A stretch of 64,000 nucleotides of DNA from [Mycobacterium] nativiensis (GCF_020172685.1 NZ_CP083986.1:1464630-1528629), one strand, 5' to 3'. Positions 1 through 12,478 are shown, counted from the first letter of the stretch. Program-made: numbers and translations. Notes: a model not told the origin generated them from the letters alone.

Positions 1-975
1 CAGTGATGCCCCGCCCGTCGGATCGATCGGCGACAACCCGTGCATGTTCAGCGGCGACCCCGGTCCGAGGCCCTCGGGGTGTTCCAGGTGCATGTCCCCG
101 ATCGGAGGTGCCGGGCCGATGATCGGCGGCAGATCCACCGGCGCCACTCCGGTGGCGTAGGCCGCCGCCCAGCCCATGACGTTCTCCGCGTAGGCCATCG
201 AGTTGTTGTAGCGCAGGATGGCGGTCAGGACCTGCGCGTGTTCGCGCAGGTTGAGCCCGCCGCTGCACAGGTACCGGGCGGCAGCCAGCGTCGCGTCGTA
301 GAGGTTCTGCGGGTCCGCCTTCCCGTCGCCGTCGCCGTCGGCGGCGTATCGCGACCAGGTCCCGGGCAGAAACTGCATCGGCCCCATGGCGCGCGCGTAG
401 ACGACCCGCCCGGGAGCACTGCTGGCCACGATGACTTCGTTTCCCGGCAGGGAACCGTCCAGCGACGGCCCGTAGATCGGCTGCAGCGCGGTCCCGCGCA
501 CGTCGGTGGCTCCGCCGTTGGCGTGTCCGGATTCGATGCGACCGATCCCGGCCAGCAGATTCCAGCTGATCCCACATTCCGGGGCCGCGACCGACATCTG
601 ATGTTCGGCGTTGCGATAGGCCGCCAGTGCGGTCTTGGGGATGCCCAGCGTGCCCGGCGCGTAGACGACCGCCGCCGGCTGCACCGACAGCGCCCCGGCG
701 GCCACATGCAGGTTTGCCTGTGGGCGGCGTACCGCGACGACGGACGGACCCGACGAGCGGCCTGAGGTGCTCACCGAGGCCGCCAGCGGGGTCACCGCCG
801 CGGTGCGCAGCGGCAGCGGGGCCGACGAGGATCGGGGGGTAGCGCCCACCGCGCCGGCGAACACCAGTGGGGTGATGAAGGCCAGGCCGAACGCGGGCCG
901 CAGCGCCGCGCGGGCCGTCCGACGCCATTTGGCCGCGCGGGACAGGTGCCCCTCTGCGCCGCCCCCTGTAGGCAC
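1..975 (-). CDS. Lytic murein transglycosylase, partial (runs off the left edge)
   Basis: Peptidoglycan-cleaving transglycosylase-like protein, exported to the cell wall. The frame is open from a GTG at 975 to base 1, so about 325 residues are seen and the C-terminus is outside the window. A hydrophobic segment near residues 30-45 (FGLAFITPLVFAG) is a signal peptide or anchor. The domain downstream has the MltB/SLT pattern: GISWNLLAGIGRIESGH with the catalytic-type Glu, then RAMGPMQFLPGTW and DGDGKADPQNLYDATLAAARYL. GTG is chosen because AAGGGG lies 7 bases upstream. It sits where Rv1230c lies in M. tuberculosis, downstream of the DUF1003 gene on the same strand. Confidence 0.85.
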   Translation of the reverse strand, partial: MPTGGGAEGHLSRAAKWRRTARAALRPAFGLAFITPLVFAGAVGATPRSSSAPLPLRTAAVTPLAASVSTSGRSSGPSVVAVRRPQANLHVAAGALSVQPAAVVYAPGTLGIPKTALAAYRNAEHQMSVAAPECGISWNLLAGIGRIESGHANGGATDVRGTALQPIYGPSLDGSLPGNEVIVASSAPGRVVYARAMGPMQFLPGTWSRYAADGDGDGKADPQNLYDATLAAARYLCSGGLNLREHAQVLTAILRYNNSMAYAENVMGWAAAYATGVAPVDLPPIIGPAPPIGDMHLEHPEGLGPGSPLNMHGLSPIDPTGGASL

Positions 976-1082
976 TCGTTCGCCCCTTGTCCGCTGTGGT
1001 GAAACCCGCCAGGGGCTCCGTGAACTACGTCACCATACCCAACACCGGTACCGCCGGAGACGGTATCCGGGCCACTACGTGG

Positions 1083-1613
1083 TCAGACCGGCCTGCCGGA
1101 ATGCCGGGGTGCGGGCGCCTCGGCGGGCAATTCGGGTTCGGGCCGCAGGGCTTCGAGTAGTTCACGGACGCGTTCGAGTTCGTGGTGCAGGTAGTCGCGA
1201 GTGGGAACCTCACCTAACGCCAGACGCAGCGAGGCGAGTTCCCGGGCCAGATACTCGGTGTCAGCCTTGGTCTGCGCGGCCCGGCGCCGGTCCTCGTCCA
1301 GGCTGACCCGGTCGCGGTTCTCCTGTCGGTTCTGGGCCAGCAGGATCAGCGGCGCAGCGTAGGCGGCCTGGGTGGAGAAGGCCAGGTTGAGCAGGATGAA
1401 CGGGTAGGGGTCCCAGCGGAATCGGACCGCGTAGACGTTCAGCAGAATCCAGCCGACCACCAGCAGGGTCTGGATGGCCAGGTAGCGGCCGGTGCCGAAG
1501 AAGCGCGCCACCCCCTCGGTGAACCGGCCGAGGGCGTCGGGGTCCATCCGCAGGCCCGGCAGGCGTGAGGTGCGGGGCGTGGAGAGCCACTGCGATCCCG
1601 AGCGGTCGGTCAC
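1083..1613 (-). CDS. DUF1003 membrane protein (Rv1231c-like)
   Basis: Small inner-membrane protein of unknown function, about 176 residues. Two hydrophobic segments (TLLVVGWILLNVYAV and PFILLNLAFSTQAAYAAPLILL) are joined by the short loop typical of DUF1003, followed by NRQENRDR, a DUF1003 hallmark, and a charged, probably coiled C-terminal half (ELERVRELLEAL). The GTG start at 1613 overlaps the stop of the upstream MgtE-like gene by four bases (GTGA), indicating translational coupling. A longer reading from 1667 would cover the end of the upstream gene and is less likely. Confidence 0.85.
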   Translation of the reverse strand: MTDRSGSQWLSTPRTSRLPGLRMDPDALGRFTEGVARFFGTGRYLAIQTLLVVGWILLNVYAVRFRWDPYPFILLNLAFSTQAAYAAPLILLAQNRQENRDRVSLDEDRRRAAQTKADTEYLARELASLRLALGEVPTRDYLHHELERVRELLEALRPEPELPAEAPAPRHSGRPV

Positions 1614-2908
1614 GATGGCCTCCCGGCGAGTTTCGGTCCCAGGTCGGGCTCGGGGGTTTCGCGCCAATCACGCGGCAGCAGGTGATCCAGCACGTCGTCG
1701 ACGGTCACCGCGCCCAGCAGATGGTTCTGCTCGTCGAGCACCGGACCGCAGACCAGATTGTAGGCGGCGAAGTAGCGGGCCAACTCGGCCAATGAGACTT
1801 CCGGGTTCAACGCCGGCAGGTCGGAGTCGACGATCCCGCCGATGAGGTCGGCCGGCGGCTCGCGCAGCAGTCGCTGCAGGGGCACGCAGCCCAGGTAGCG
1901 GCCGGTCGGGGTGGCCGTGGGCGCTCGGGTGACGAACACCAGCGACGACAGCGCCGGGGTGAGGTCGGGGTCGCGCAGCCGGGCCAGCGCCTCGGCGACC
2001 GACGTGTCGGCGGTCAGCACCACCGGATTGGAGGTCATCAGACCACCCGCGGTGTCCGGGGAGTGCTCCAGCAGCCGGCGCACCGGATCGGAATCGTCGG
2101 GGTCCATCCGGGTCAGCAGCAGCTCGGCCTCGTGTGGGTTCATCGTGCCCAGCAGGTCGGCGGCGTCGTCGGGATCCATCTCCTCGAGCACGTCGGCGGC
2201 GCGTTCGGTGCCCAACTGGCCCAGCATGGCGGCCTGGTTCTCCTCCGGAAGCTCTTGGAGGATGTCGGCCAGCCGGGCGTTGTCCAGCGCGTTGATCACC
2301 TCGTAGCGCCGCTTGGGCGGTAGCTCACGGATGGCGTCGGCGACCTCGATCGGCCGCCAGCCCTCGAACTGCTGCAGCAGCTGGGCCACGCCCTGTCCGG
2401 GCATCGCCAGCGCTGACGGGGTCAGCCCCTGCACGTTGTGCCAATCCACGGTGTACACCGCGGCGCGCCGACCCAGCCGCCGGGAGTGACGCACCGCGAT
2501 CCGCGTCACCAGCCAGTCGCGGGTGCGGCTCTGCTCGATGCCCAGGTCGGTGATCGCCACGTCGACGCCGGCCAGCTCCGGCAGCTCGGGGTCGTTGACC
2601 TGGACCTTGGTGTCCAGCACCTGGCCCAGTACCAGCACCTCGCCGGGCCGCTGGGTGAAGCGGCGCAGCGACACGGTCCCGGTGTTGAGCGTGACCGCGT
2701 GCGGCTCGATCGCTGCGACGCGCAGGATCGGCACGAAAATTCTTCTGCGCGTCGGTAATTCGACCACCAGTCCGAGGACGCGCGGTTGTTGCCGCACGAT
2801 ACTGAGACTGATCACGACGTCGCGGACCCGACCTACGGATTCGCCGAACGAGCCCAGGACCAACATGCGTGCCAGCCGCGCAGCGTAAACCCTGTTGCTC
2901 GACGCCAT
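1610..2908 (-). CDS. MgtE N-domain/CBS-domain protein without a channel domain (Rv1232c-like)
   Basis: Soluble 432-residue protein resembling the cytoplasmic sensor half of MgtE magnesium channels. The N-terminal third is PRC-barrel-like (VGRVRDVVISL, RVLGLVVELPTRRR). Next comes a helical MgtE N domain with Asp/Glu-rich repeats (LADILQELPEE, AADVLEEMDPDDAADLL), then two CBS motifs (GGLMTSNPVVLTAD and VCGPVLDEQNHLLGAVTVDDVLDHLL). No membrane segments are visible, so it cannot be the channel. ATG at 2908 is only 24 bases from the divergent citE-like gene. It is coupled to the DUF1003 gene. A role in Mg2+ sensing is inference from the domains. Confidence 0.85.
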   Translation of the reverse strand: MASSNRVYAARLARMLVLGSFGESVGRVRDVVISLSIVRQQPRVLGLVVELPTRRRIFVPILRVAAIEPHAVTLNTGTVSLRRFTQRPGEVLVLGQVLDTKVQVNDPELPELAGVDVAITDLGIEQSRTRDWLVTRIAVRHSRRLGRRAAVYTVDWHNVQGLTPSALAMPGQGVAQLLQQFEGWRPIEVADAIRELPPKRRYEVINALDNARLADILQELPEENQAAMLGQLGTERAADVLEEMDPDDAADLLGTMNPHEAELLLTRMDPDDSDPVRRLLEHSPDTAGGLMTSNPVVLTADTSVAEALARLRDPDLTPALSSLVFVTRAPTATPTGRYLGCVPLQRLLREPPADLIGGIVDSDLPALNPEVSLAELARYFAAYNLVCGPVLDEQNHLLGAVTVDDVLDHLLPRDWRETPEPDLGPKLAGRPS

Positions 2909-2932
2909 GGTTGAAAGGGTAGGAGTGTTTAG

Positions 2933-3898
2933 GTGACCAACGCATATCGCCCCCGCCGGACCTGCCTGTCGGTGCCCGGCAGCAGTCAGAAGATGATCGA
3001 CAAAGCCAAGGGTCTGCCGGCCGACCAGATCTTCCTCGATCTGGAGGACGCCGTTGCCCCGGCCGCAAAAGAGCAGGCGCGGGCCCGGGTGGCCGAAGCG
3101 CTGGCGGCGCCGGGCTGGACGGCGCCGCTGCTGGGAGTCCGGGTCAACGACTGGACCACCCCGTGGACGCATGCGGACCTGATCGAGGTGGTCTCGGCCG
3201 TCGGCGCCGCCGGTACCCGACTCGATGTCGTGGTGCTGCCCAAGGTGTCCGACGCATCCCACGTGCAGGCGCTCGACCTGCTGCTCACCCAGCTGGAGAC
3301 CGTCAACGGCCTGCCGGTGGGCCAGATCGGCATCGACGCTCAGATCGAGGACGCCCGCGGGCTGACCAACATCAACGCGATCGCCGCCGCCCCGCGGGTG
3401 CACGCGCTGGTGCTCGGCCCTGCCGACCTGATGGCCAGCCTCAACACCCGCACGCTGGAGGTCGGTGAGCAGCCCGAGGGCTACACCGAGGGCGACGCCT
3501 ACCACCACGTGCTGATGACGATCCTGGTCGCCGCCCGCGCCCACGGGATCGCCGCGATCGACGGGCCCTACCTCAAGGTCCGCGACGTCGAGGCGTTCCG
3601 CCGGGTGGCGGGCCGGTCCGCCGCGCTGGGCTACGACGGCAAGTGGGTGCTGCACCCCGACCAGATCGCGGCGGGCAACGAGATCTTCAGCCCGCGGCAG
3701 GCCGAGTACGACCATGCCGAGCTGATCCTGGAGGCCTACGCGTGGCATACCTCGCAGGCCGGCGGGGCTCGCGGCGCGGTGATGCTCGGCGACGAGATGC
3801 TCGACGAGGCCAGCCGCAAGATGGCGTTGGTGGTGGCCGGCAAGGGCCGGGCGGCCGGGATGCGCCGGGAGGCGCCACCGTTCGTGCCACCGGCTTAG
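2933..3898 (+). CDS. HpcH/HpaI aldolase, citrate lyase beta-subunit (CitE)-like
   Basis: Acyl-CoA lyase of the CitE family, 321 residues; members cleave citramalyl-, malyl- or beta-methylmalyl-CoA. Family hallmarks are RTCLSVPGSSQKM at the N-terminus, the metal-site segment FLDLEDAV, and IDAQIEDARGL carrying the Mg2+-binding acidic residues, followed by KWVLHPDQI near the end. GTG at 2933 has AGGAG 8 bases upstream. No citD/citF partners are nearby, so it is unlikely to be part of citrate lyase itself. I do not recall it at this position in M. tuberculosis, so it is probably an insertion between the Rv1232c- and Rv1233c-type genes. The substrate is unknown. Confidence 0.8.
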   Translation: MTNAYRPRRTCLSVPGSSQKMIDKAKGLPADQIFLDLEDAVAPAAKEQARARVAEALAAPGWTAPLLGVRVNDWTTPWTHADLIEVVSAVGAAGTRLDVVVLPKVSDASHVQALDLLLTQLETVNGLPVGQIGIDAQIEDARGLTNINAIAAAPRVHALVLGPADLMASLNTRTLEVGEQPEGYTEGDAYHHVLMTILVAARAHGIAAIDGPYLKVRDVEAFRRVAGRSAALGYDGKWVLHPDQIAAGNEIFSPRQAEYDHAELILEAYAWHTSQAGGARGAVMLGDEMLDEASRKMALVVAGKGRAAGMRREAPPFVPPA

Positions 3899-3954
3899 GG
3901 ACGAGCGCAGGCGCGGCGAAGCCGGGCCCTTGCCTGGCACGGCCGGCGCCGGGG

Positions 3955-4593
3955 TCAGTGCAGGGCGGCCATCGCGAGAATGAACGACAGCACCACGGCC
4001 GCGCCGCCGACCGCGGTGCCGGCCACCGCCAGGCCGTGACCGCCCTCGCCGGTCCTTTTGATCTGGCTCAGGGCGACGACACCCAGCACCGCGCCGACCA
4101 CCGCCAGCGGCCAGAACAGCAGGCCGAGCAGGGCGACCACCAGTGAGCAGATCGCCAGCACATTGGTTCGCTGCGCCTGGGCCGGATTGAAGTAGCCGCC
4201 GGGGTACGGCATGCCAGGTCCTGCCGGTGGGTAACCGGGAGGTGTGCCGTAGCCCGTCGGTGGGTAGCCGGGAGGCGGGCCCGATGGTGGGCCATAGCCC
4301 GGGTAGTCGGTCGGCGGGCCGTACCCGGGGGGTGGGCCGTAGCCACCTGGAGGCGGCCCGTAGCCGGGAGGAGGTGGCGGCGGATAACCCCCGGGGGGCA
4401 GCGGCGGCTGCGGCGGCGGAAACCCGGGCGGCGGAAATCCGGGCGGCGGGTAGCCGGGCGCCGGAGGGTACGGTTCGAAGCCCGACGGGTAGGCCCAACC
4501 GCCTTGGTCAGGCGCGGGTTCGCCCGCATCGGCCCAGGGTTGGTCGGCATTGCCTCGCGGATTCTCGCCAGAATCCCCGCCGGGAGCTGTCAT
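3955..4593 (-). CDS. Proline-rich DUF4190 membrane protein (Rv1233c-like)
   Basis: A 212-residue protein with a long Pro/Gly/Tyr-rich N-terminal half built from repeats such as GYPPPGFPPP and YGPPPG, followed by a DUF4190-type C-terminal membrane domain: two hydrophobic helices (LAICSLVVALLGLLF...VVGAVLGVVAL and VAGTAVGGAAVVLSFILAMAAL) flanking the motif ALSQIKRTGEGG. The proline-rich part is probably cytoplasmic and disordered. The ATG at 4593 gives MTAPGGDSG; earlier in-frame starts would run into the divergent stress-protein promoter. Function unknown; such proteins are often near cell-envelope genes. Confidence 0.75.
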   Translation of the reverse strand: MTAPGGDSGENPRGNADQPWADAGEPAPDQGGWAYPSGFEPYPPAPGYPPPGFPPPGFPPPQPPLPPGGYPPPPPPGYGPPPGGYGPPPGYGPPTDYPGYGPPSGPPPGYPPTGYGTPPGYPPAGPGMPYPGGYFNPAQAQRTNVLAICSLVVALLGLLFWPLAVVGAVLGVVALSQIKRTGEGGHGLAVAGTAVGGAAVVLSFILAMAALH

Positions 4594-4676
4594 GCTGTTC
4601 AACCTAGCGGATGTGCCGGTGCCGGCTTGCTGTCCGACGGCCCGCAAGTGTGCCGGAGTGAGGAGAGAAGGAAGCC

Positions 4677-7580
<2,904 letters not shown>

Positions 7581-7584
<4 letters not shown>

Positions 7585-8420
7585 CCGACCTTCGCCGCCG
7601 CGCGGCGTGGCTGATCATCAACGTGGCCGTGGTGGCCTATGCGCTGGTGCCGGTGTTGTGGATCTTGTCGCTTTCGCTCAAGCCGACGTCAACGGTCAAG
7701 GACGGCAAGCTGATTCCGTCGTCGGTGACGCTGGACAACTACCGGGGCATCTTCAACGGCCAGCGGACCGGGGCGGTGTTCGGTCCCGCACTGGTCAACT
7801 CGGTGGGTATCGGGCTGATCACCACCGTGATCGCCGTGGTGATCGGCGCGATGGCCGCCTACGCGGTGGCGAGGCTGGACTTCCCCGGCAAGCGGTTGTT
7901 GGTCGGCGCCGCCCTGCTGATCGCGATGTTCCCGCAGATATCTTTGGTGACACCGATTTTCAACATCGAACGGGCCACCGGGCTGTTCGACACCTGGCTC
8001 GGGTTGATCATCCCGTACATCACCTTCGCGCTGCCGTTGGCGATCTACACCCTGTCGGCGTTCTTCTCCGAGATCCCCTGGGACCTGGAAAAGGCTGCCA
8101 AGATGGACGGCGCCACCCCGGCTCAGGCGTTCCGCAAGGTGATCGCGCCACTGGCGGCGCCGGGAATCGTCACCGCGGCCATCCTGGTCTTCATCTTCGC
8201 CTGGAACGATCTGCTGCTGGCGTTGTCGCTGACGGCGACCAAGGCCTCGATCACCGCTCCGGTGGCGATCGCCAACTTCACCGGCAGTTCGCAGTTCGAG
8301 GAGCCGACCGGTTCCATCGCCGCCGGGGCGATGGTGATCACGGTGCCGATCATCATCTTTGTTCTAATCTTCCAACGACGGATCGTGGCGGGACTGACCT
8401 CCGGCGCGGTGAAGGGATAG
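7581..8420 (+). CDS. sugB: SugB, trehalose ABC importer permease
   Basis: Second membrane subunit, 279 residues, MalG-type permease. It has an N-terminal helix ([25 protein letters not shown]), several further helices, and the EAA motif [24 protein letters not shown]. The ATG lies inside the end of sugA (AAATGA), which sets the start precisely. Only four bases separate its stop from the sugC start. Confidence 0.93.
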
Positions 8421-8424
8421 GCCG

Positions 8425-9570
8425 ATGGCAGAGATCGAACTCCTCCACATCACCAAGAGCTACGCCGATGGTGCTGTGGCGGTGAAGGATCTGTCGCTGA
8501 CCATTGCCGACGGCGAATTCATCATTTTGGTGGGACCGTCCGGCTGCGGAAAGTCCACCACGCTGAACATGATCGCCGGCCTCGAAGAGATCTCGTCGGG
8601 GGAGTTGCGCATCGGGGGAGAACGCGTCAACGAACGCGCACCCAAGGACCGCGACATCGCGATGGTGTTCCAGTCCTATGCCCTCTACCCGCACATGACG
8701 GTCCGGCAGAACATCGCGTTTCCCCTGACCTTGGCCAAGATGAAGAAGCCGCAGATCTTGGAGAAGGTGGCGGAGGTGGCCAACATCCTGGACCTGACCG
8801 GCCTGCTGGATCGCAAGCCGTCGCAGTTGTCCGGCGGGCAGCGTCAGCGGGTCGCGATGGGGCGCGCGATCGTGCGTCACCCCAAGGCATTTCTGATGGA
8901 CGAGCCGCTGTCGAACCTGGATGCCAAGCTGCGGGTGCAGATGCGCAGTGAGATAGCCCGGCTGCAGCGACGCCTTCGCACCACCACCGTCTACGTCACG
9001 CACGACCAGACCGAGGCGATGACACTCGGCGACCGGGTGGTGGTGATGCACGGCGGGATCGCCCAGCAGATCGGCACGCCGGACGAGCTCTACGAGCGGC
9101 CCGCCAACCTGTTCGTCGCCGGGTTCGTCGGTTCCCCGGCGATGAACTTCTTCCCCGGCACGCTGACCCCGACCGGCGTGCGACTGCCGTTCGGCGAGGT
9201 GCCGCTGGCCGCTGAGGTTCGCGAGACGATCGGCCGGCACCCGGATCCGCACGGCGGCGAGGTTGTGATCGGCGTGCGCCCCGAGCACCTTGGCGACGCC
9301 GGTCTGCTCGGCGACGCGCAGCGGGGCCGGGCCGTGACATTCGCGGCCCGCGTCGACCTGGTCGAGTCGCTGGGCGCCGACAAGTACCTGTACTTCACGC
9401 CGAACGAGCCGACCGGCCCGGTGACCGACAGCGAGCTGGTGGCCCGGGTTCCGGCCGCGTCGAAGGCGGCCGGCGGGCAGTCGATCGAGCTGGCGCTGGA
9501 CCCGACCAAAGTCGTGGTGTTCGACGCCGCGTCCGGGGTGAACCTCAGCGTCGCTCCGGCGGGGCGGTGA
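8425..9570 (+). CDS. sugC: SugC, trehalose ABC importer ATPase
   Basis: Cytoplasmic nucleotide-binding subunit, 381 residues. Walker A is GPSGCGKST, the Q-loop is [14 protein letters not shown], the signature is LSGGQRQRV, Walker B is [12 protein letters not shown] and the switch His is in [12 protein letters not shown]. The C-terminal third (from about residue 240) is the MalK-type regulatory OB/TOBE domain, with [10 protein letters not shown]. All motifs are intact. It is followed after 7 bases by the SUFU gene in the same direction. Confidence 0.95.
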   Translation: MAEIELLHITKSYADGAVAVKDLSLTIADGEFIILVGPSGCGKSTTLNMIAGLEEISSGELRIGGERVNERAPKDRDIAMVFQSYALYPHMTVRQNIAFPLTLAKMKKPQILEKVAEVANILDLTGLLDRKPSQLSGGQRQRVAMGRAIVRHPKAFLMDEPLSNLDAKLRVQMRSEIARLQRRLRTTTVYVTHDQTEAMTLGDRVVVMHGGIAQQIGTPDELYERPANLFVAGFVGSPAMNFFPGTLTPTGVRLPFGEVPLAAEVRETIGRHPDPHGGEVVIGVRPEHLGDAGLLGDAQRGRAVTFAARVDLVESLGADKYLYFTPNEPTGPVTDSELVARVPAASKAAGGQSIELALDPTKVVVFDAASGVNLSVAPAGR

Positions 9571-9577
9571 GCCGGCG

Positions 9578-10186
9578 GTGAGCGCGGAACTGGACCGGGT
9601 GCGTGAGCATCTGCGGAAGCACTTCGCGGCGGCGGGGATGGCGGCCGCTCCCGACGTCGCACGGTTGACCTTCCTGGGGGTCGAGCCCATCGAGGTGCTG
9701 CGGTTCGGCCCCGGCCCCGACCGGATGGTGCATTACGTGTCGGTGGGCTGTTCGCGGCATCCGATGGGGGATCCCGCCCAGATCCTCGCCGATCCGTTGC
9801 ACGGCCCGCGCGCCGAAATCGTTCTGCGCCTGCGCGTTTCCGGATCCGACGCCGGGCTGGCGCGCACTCTGGCCGCGGTGGCGGCTGCGCCGGTGGTGGA
9901 GGGTGTGGTGCTGGCCGCCGACGCGCTGATGGACCTGGGCGGGCCGTTGTGGACCCGGCAGTCGGGCGCGGTCCCGTTCACCGCGATGCTGTTGGGCGAC
10001 AGCGACATCGCTGAGGTCGAGTTGGAGTCACCGCGCGAGCCGGTGCGGTTCTTCTCGGCCACTCCGATCACCGCGACCGAGGCCGCCTGGGTGCGGCTCA
10101 AGGGCGCCGACGCGATGCGCGAGGCGTGGCGAGCCGACGGGGTGGACGTCTTCGACCCGGATCGGCCCGCCTCCCAACCCGGGTAG
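9578..10186 (+). CDS. Suppressor-of-fused (SUFU) domain protein
   Basis: A 202-residue soluble protein that I assign to the SUFU-like family from its overall pattern: the early LTFLGVEPIEVLRFGPGPDRMVHYVSVGCS segment followed by alternating strand and helix stretches, and a late VRFFSATPITATEAAWVRLKG segment. Bacterial SUFU proteins are often immunity proteins or of unknown role. The GTG start lies 7 bases after the sugC stop, so it is probably co-transcribed with the importer, but nothing in it points to sugar transport. No toxin gene is adjacent. Assignment is moderate because the family is divergent. Confidence 0.65.
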   Translation: MSAELDRVREHLRKHFAAAGMAAAPDVARLTFLGVEPIEVLRFGPGPDRMVHYVSVGCSRHPMGDPAQILADPLHGPRAEIVLRLRVSGSDAGLARTLAAVAAAPVVEGVVLAADALMDLGGPLWTRQSGAVPFTAMLLGDSDIAEVELESPREPVRFFSATPITATEAAWVRLKGADAMREAWRADGVDVFDPDRPASQPG

Positions 10187-10203
10187 CCCCACCTCCAGCG
10201 GGC

Positions 10204-10250
10204 GTGCGGTTTCGTACGCGACACGCCACGGCGGGCGGATGAAACCGCAC
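10204..10250. terminator. Inverted repeat between convergent genes; possible bidirectional terminator
   Basis: Perfect 10-base inverted repeat, GTGCGGTTTC (10204-10213) and GAAACCGCAC (10241-10250), with a 27-base loop. It lies between the ends of the convergent SUFU and corA genes. There is no T-rich tail, which is common for mycobacterial terminators, but the long loop leaves room for another role such as a dispersed short repeat. Confidence 0.4.
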
Positions 10251-10265
10251 CGTCGCGGCAAACAG

Positions 10266-11300
10266 TTACAGCCAGCCGTTGCGACGGAACGCCCGGTAGA
10301 GCAGCGTGCAGATGCCCACCATGACCCCTACCACCACCGGGTAACTGAACGTCCAGTGCAGGGCCGGCATGTGGTCGAAGTTCATGCCATAGATCCCGGC
10401 GATCATGGTGGGCACGGCGATGATGCCGGCCCAGGCCGACATCTTGCGCATATCGGTGTTCTGCTGCATGCCCACCCGCGCCAGGGCCGCCTGCACCAGT
10501 GAACTGAGCATCTCGTCGTAGCCGGCGATCTGCTCGGCGGCGCGGGTCTGGTGGTCGGCGACGTCACGCAGGTAGCGCCGTACCTCCTTGGAGATCAGAT
10601 CCTTGTGGTCGGTCTGCATCCGCTGAAACGGAGTGGACAGCGGTGCGACCGCGCGCCGCAGCTCGACCACTTCGCGCTTGATCTGGTAGATCGGTTCGAC
10701 GTCGGTGCGGGTGCCGGGGGCGAACGCCACCTCTTCGATGGCGTCGATGTCGCTCTCCATGAGATTGGTCACCTCGACGTAGCGGTCGACGACGTAGTCG
10801 GCGATGGCGTGCAGCACGGCGTAGGGGCCCAGCCGCATGTGCTCGGGGTCGGCGTCCATCCGCCGGCGGACATCCGCCAGGCCGCCGTGTTCGCCGTGCC
10901 GGACGGTGACCACGAAGTTCTTGCCGACGAAGATCATGATCTCGCCGGTTTCGACGATCTGTCGCGGCAGCACCACCGACTCGTGCGGCACATAGTTGAC
11001 TGTCTTGAGGACCAGGAACAGGATCTCGTCGTAGCGCTCGAGCTTGGGGCGCTGGTGGGCGTGCACAGCGTCCTCAACACTGAGTTCATGCAGGCCGAAG
11101 GTCGCGGCCACGGCTTGCATCTGGCGTTCATCGGGCTCGTGCAGCCCGACCCAGACGAAGGCCTCGATGCCGCTCGCCTCGATCTGGTGCACTCTGGCTC
11201 GGGCGCCGGCGGGGGTGAACTCGCCGGGAACCCGGGCTCCGTCCGCGTAGACGCCGCAGTCGACGAGCACTTTCGGGACAGGATCGCGCAGGGCCGTCAT
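10266..11300 (-). CDS. corA: CorA, magnesium/cobalt channel
   Basis: Inner-membrane divalent-cation channel, 344 residues, matching Rv1239c in position. The long N-terminal cytoplasmic domain is followed by the stalk helix and two C-terminal transmembrane helices. The diagnostic GMN filter motif is present in IAGIYGMNFDHMPAL, and the second helix is VVVGVMVGICTLLYRAF with the basic C-terminus FRRNGWL. ATG at 11300 is preceded by GGGAGG. It is transcribed divergently from mdh. Confidence 0.93.
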   Translation of the reverse strand: MTALRDPVPKVLVDCGVYADGARVPGEFTPAGARARVHQIEASGIEAFVWVGLHEPDERQMQAVAATFGLHELSVEDAVHAHQRPKLERYDEILFLVLKTVNYVPHESVVLPRQIVETGEIMIFVGKNFVVTVRHGEHGGLADVRRRMDADPEHMRLGPYAVLHAIADYVVDRYVEVTNLMESDIDAIEEVAFAPGTRTDVEPIYQIKREVVELRRAVAPLSTPFQRMQTDHKDLISKEVRRYLRDVADHQTRAAEQIAGYDEMLSSLVQAALARVGMQQNTDMRKMSAWAGIIAVPTMIAGIYGMNFDHMPALHWTFSYPVVVGVMVGICTLLYRAFRRNGWL

Positions 11301-11471
11301 GACGGGCCTCCCTCCCGGCGCAGGTGCCGGTCAAATGCTACGCGTCCGGACCCAACATGACCGGTCAGCGCGGTACCCCGCAGGGTCCGGAGTTTCCCGC
11401 GACGGGTTCGGTGCGATAGTTTCGACCCGACAAATACTCAGGACATCGAACCCGTTCGAGGAGCACTTGAC

Positions 11472-12461
11472 GTGAGCACAACCCCACTCAAGGTGGCCGT
11501 CACCGGCGCCGCCGGCCAGATCGGCTACAGCCTGCTGTTCCGCTTGGCCAGCGGCTCGCTGCTGGGCCCTGACCGGCCGATCGAGCTGCGGCTGCTGGAG
11601 ATCGAGCCCGCGCTCAAGGCGCTTGAGGGCGTGGTGATGGAGCTCGACGACTGCGCGTTCTCGACGCTGGCCGGGGTGCAGATCGGCTCCGACCCGAACA
11701 AGATCTTCGACGGTGCCAACCTGGCGCTGCTGGTCGGCGCGCGTCCGCGCGGTCCGGGTATGGAGCGCAGCGACCTGCTGGAGGCCAACGGCGCGATCTT
11801 CACCGCGCAGGGCAAGGCGCTCAACTCGGTTGCCGCCTCCGACATCCGCATCGGCGTCACCGGCAACCCGGCCAACACCAACGCGCTGATCGCGATGACC
11901 AACGCCCCCGACATCCCCAAGGAGCGGTTCTCCGCGCTGACCCGCCTGGACCACAACCGGGCGAAGTCGCAGCTGGCCGCCAAGACCGGCGCCAAGGTCG
12001 CCGACATCACCAAGATGACGATCTGGGGCAACCACTCGGCGACCCAGTACCCGGACATCTTCCACGCCCAGGTGGGCGGCCGTAACGCCGCCGAGGTCGT
12101 GGGCGACGAGGCCTGGATCGAGAACGACTTCATCCCCACCGTCGCCAAGCGCGGCGCGGCGATCATCGACGCCCGCGGCGCCTCGTCGGCCGCCTCGGCC
12201 GCGTCGGCCACCGTCGACGCCGCCCGGGACTGGCTGCTGGGCAGCGCGGCCGATGACTGGGTCTCGATGGCGGTCGTCTCCGACGGCTCCTATGGGGTTC
12301 CCGAAGGCCTGATCTCCTCGTTCCCGGTCACCACCAAGAACGGTGACTGGAGCATCGTGCAGGGCTTGGAGATCAACGACTTCTCCCGTGCCCGGATCGA
12401 CGCGTCGACCGCGGAGCTCGCCGAGGAGCGCGAGGCGGTCACCGGGCTGGGCCTGATCTAG
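11472..12461 (+). CDS. mdh: Malate dehydrogenase
   Basis: NAD-dependent oxidation of malate to oxaloacetate in the TCA cycle. At 329 residues it has the usual length for the cytosolic-type actinobacterial enzyme. The N-terminus [21 protein letters not shown] is the dinucleotide-binding loop. The substrate-binding Arg is in [18 protein letters not shown], the NPANTNA segment follows, and the active-site His is in [14 protein letters not shown] at 11472 follows GAGGAGC. A strong intrinsic terminator follows at 12479. Confidence 0.96.
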   Translation: MSTTPLKVAVTGAAGQIGYSLLFRLASGSLLGPDRPIELRLLEIEPALKALEGVVMELDDCAFSTLAGVQIGSDPNKIFDGANLALLVGARPRGPGMERSDLLEANGAIFTAQGKALNSVAASDIRIGVTGNPANTNALIAMTNAPDIPKERFSALTRLDHNRAKSQLAAKTGAKVADITKMTIWGNHSATQYPDIFHAQVGGRNAAEVVGDEAWIENDFIPTVAKRGAAIIDARGASSAASAASATVDAARDWLLGSAADDWVSMAVVSDGSYGVPEGLISSFPVTTKNGDWSIVQGLEINDFSRARIDASTAELAEEREAVTGLGLI

Positions 12462-12478
12462 CAAACAACGTCTGCTGA

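Noticed and set aside
2909..4498. N-terminal extension of the MgtE/CBS protein by some 530 codons
   Set aside because: The upstream part is antisense to the citE-like and DUF4190 regions. The real start is the ATG at 2908, where conserved sequence begins.
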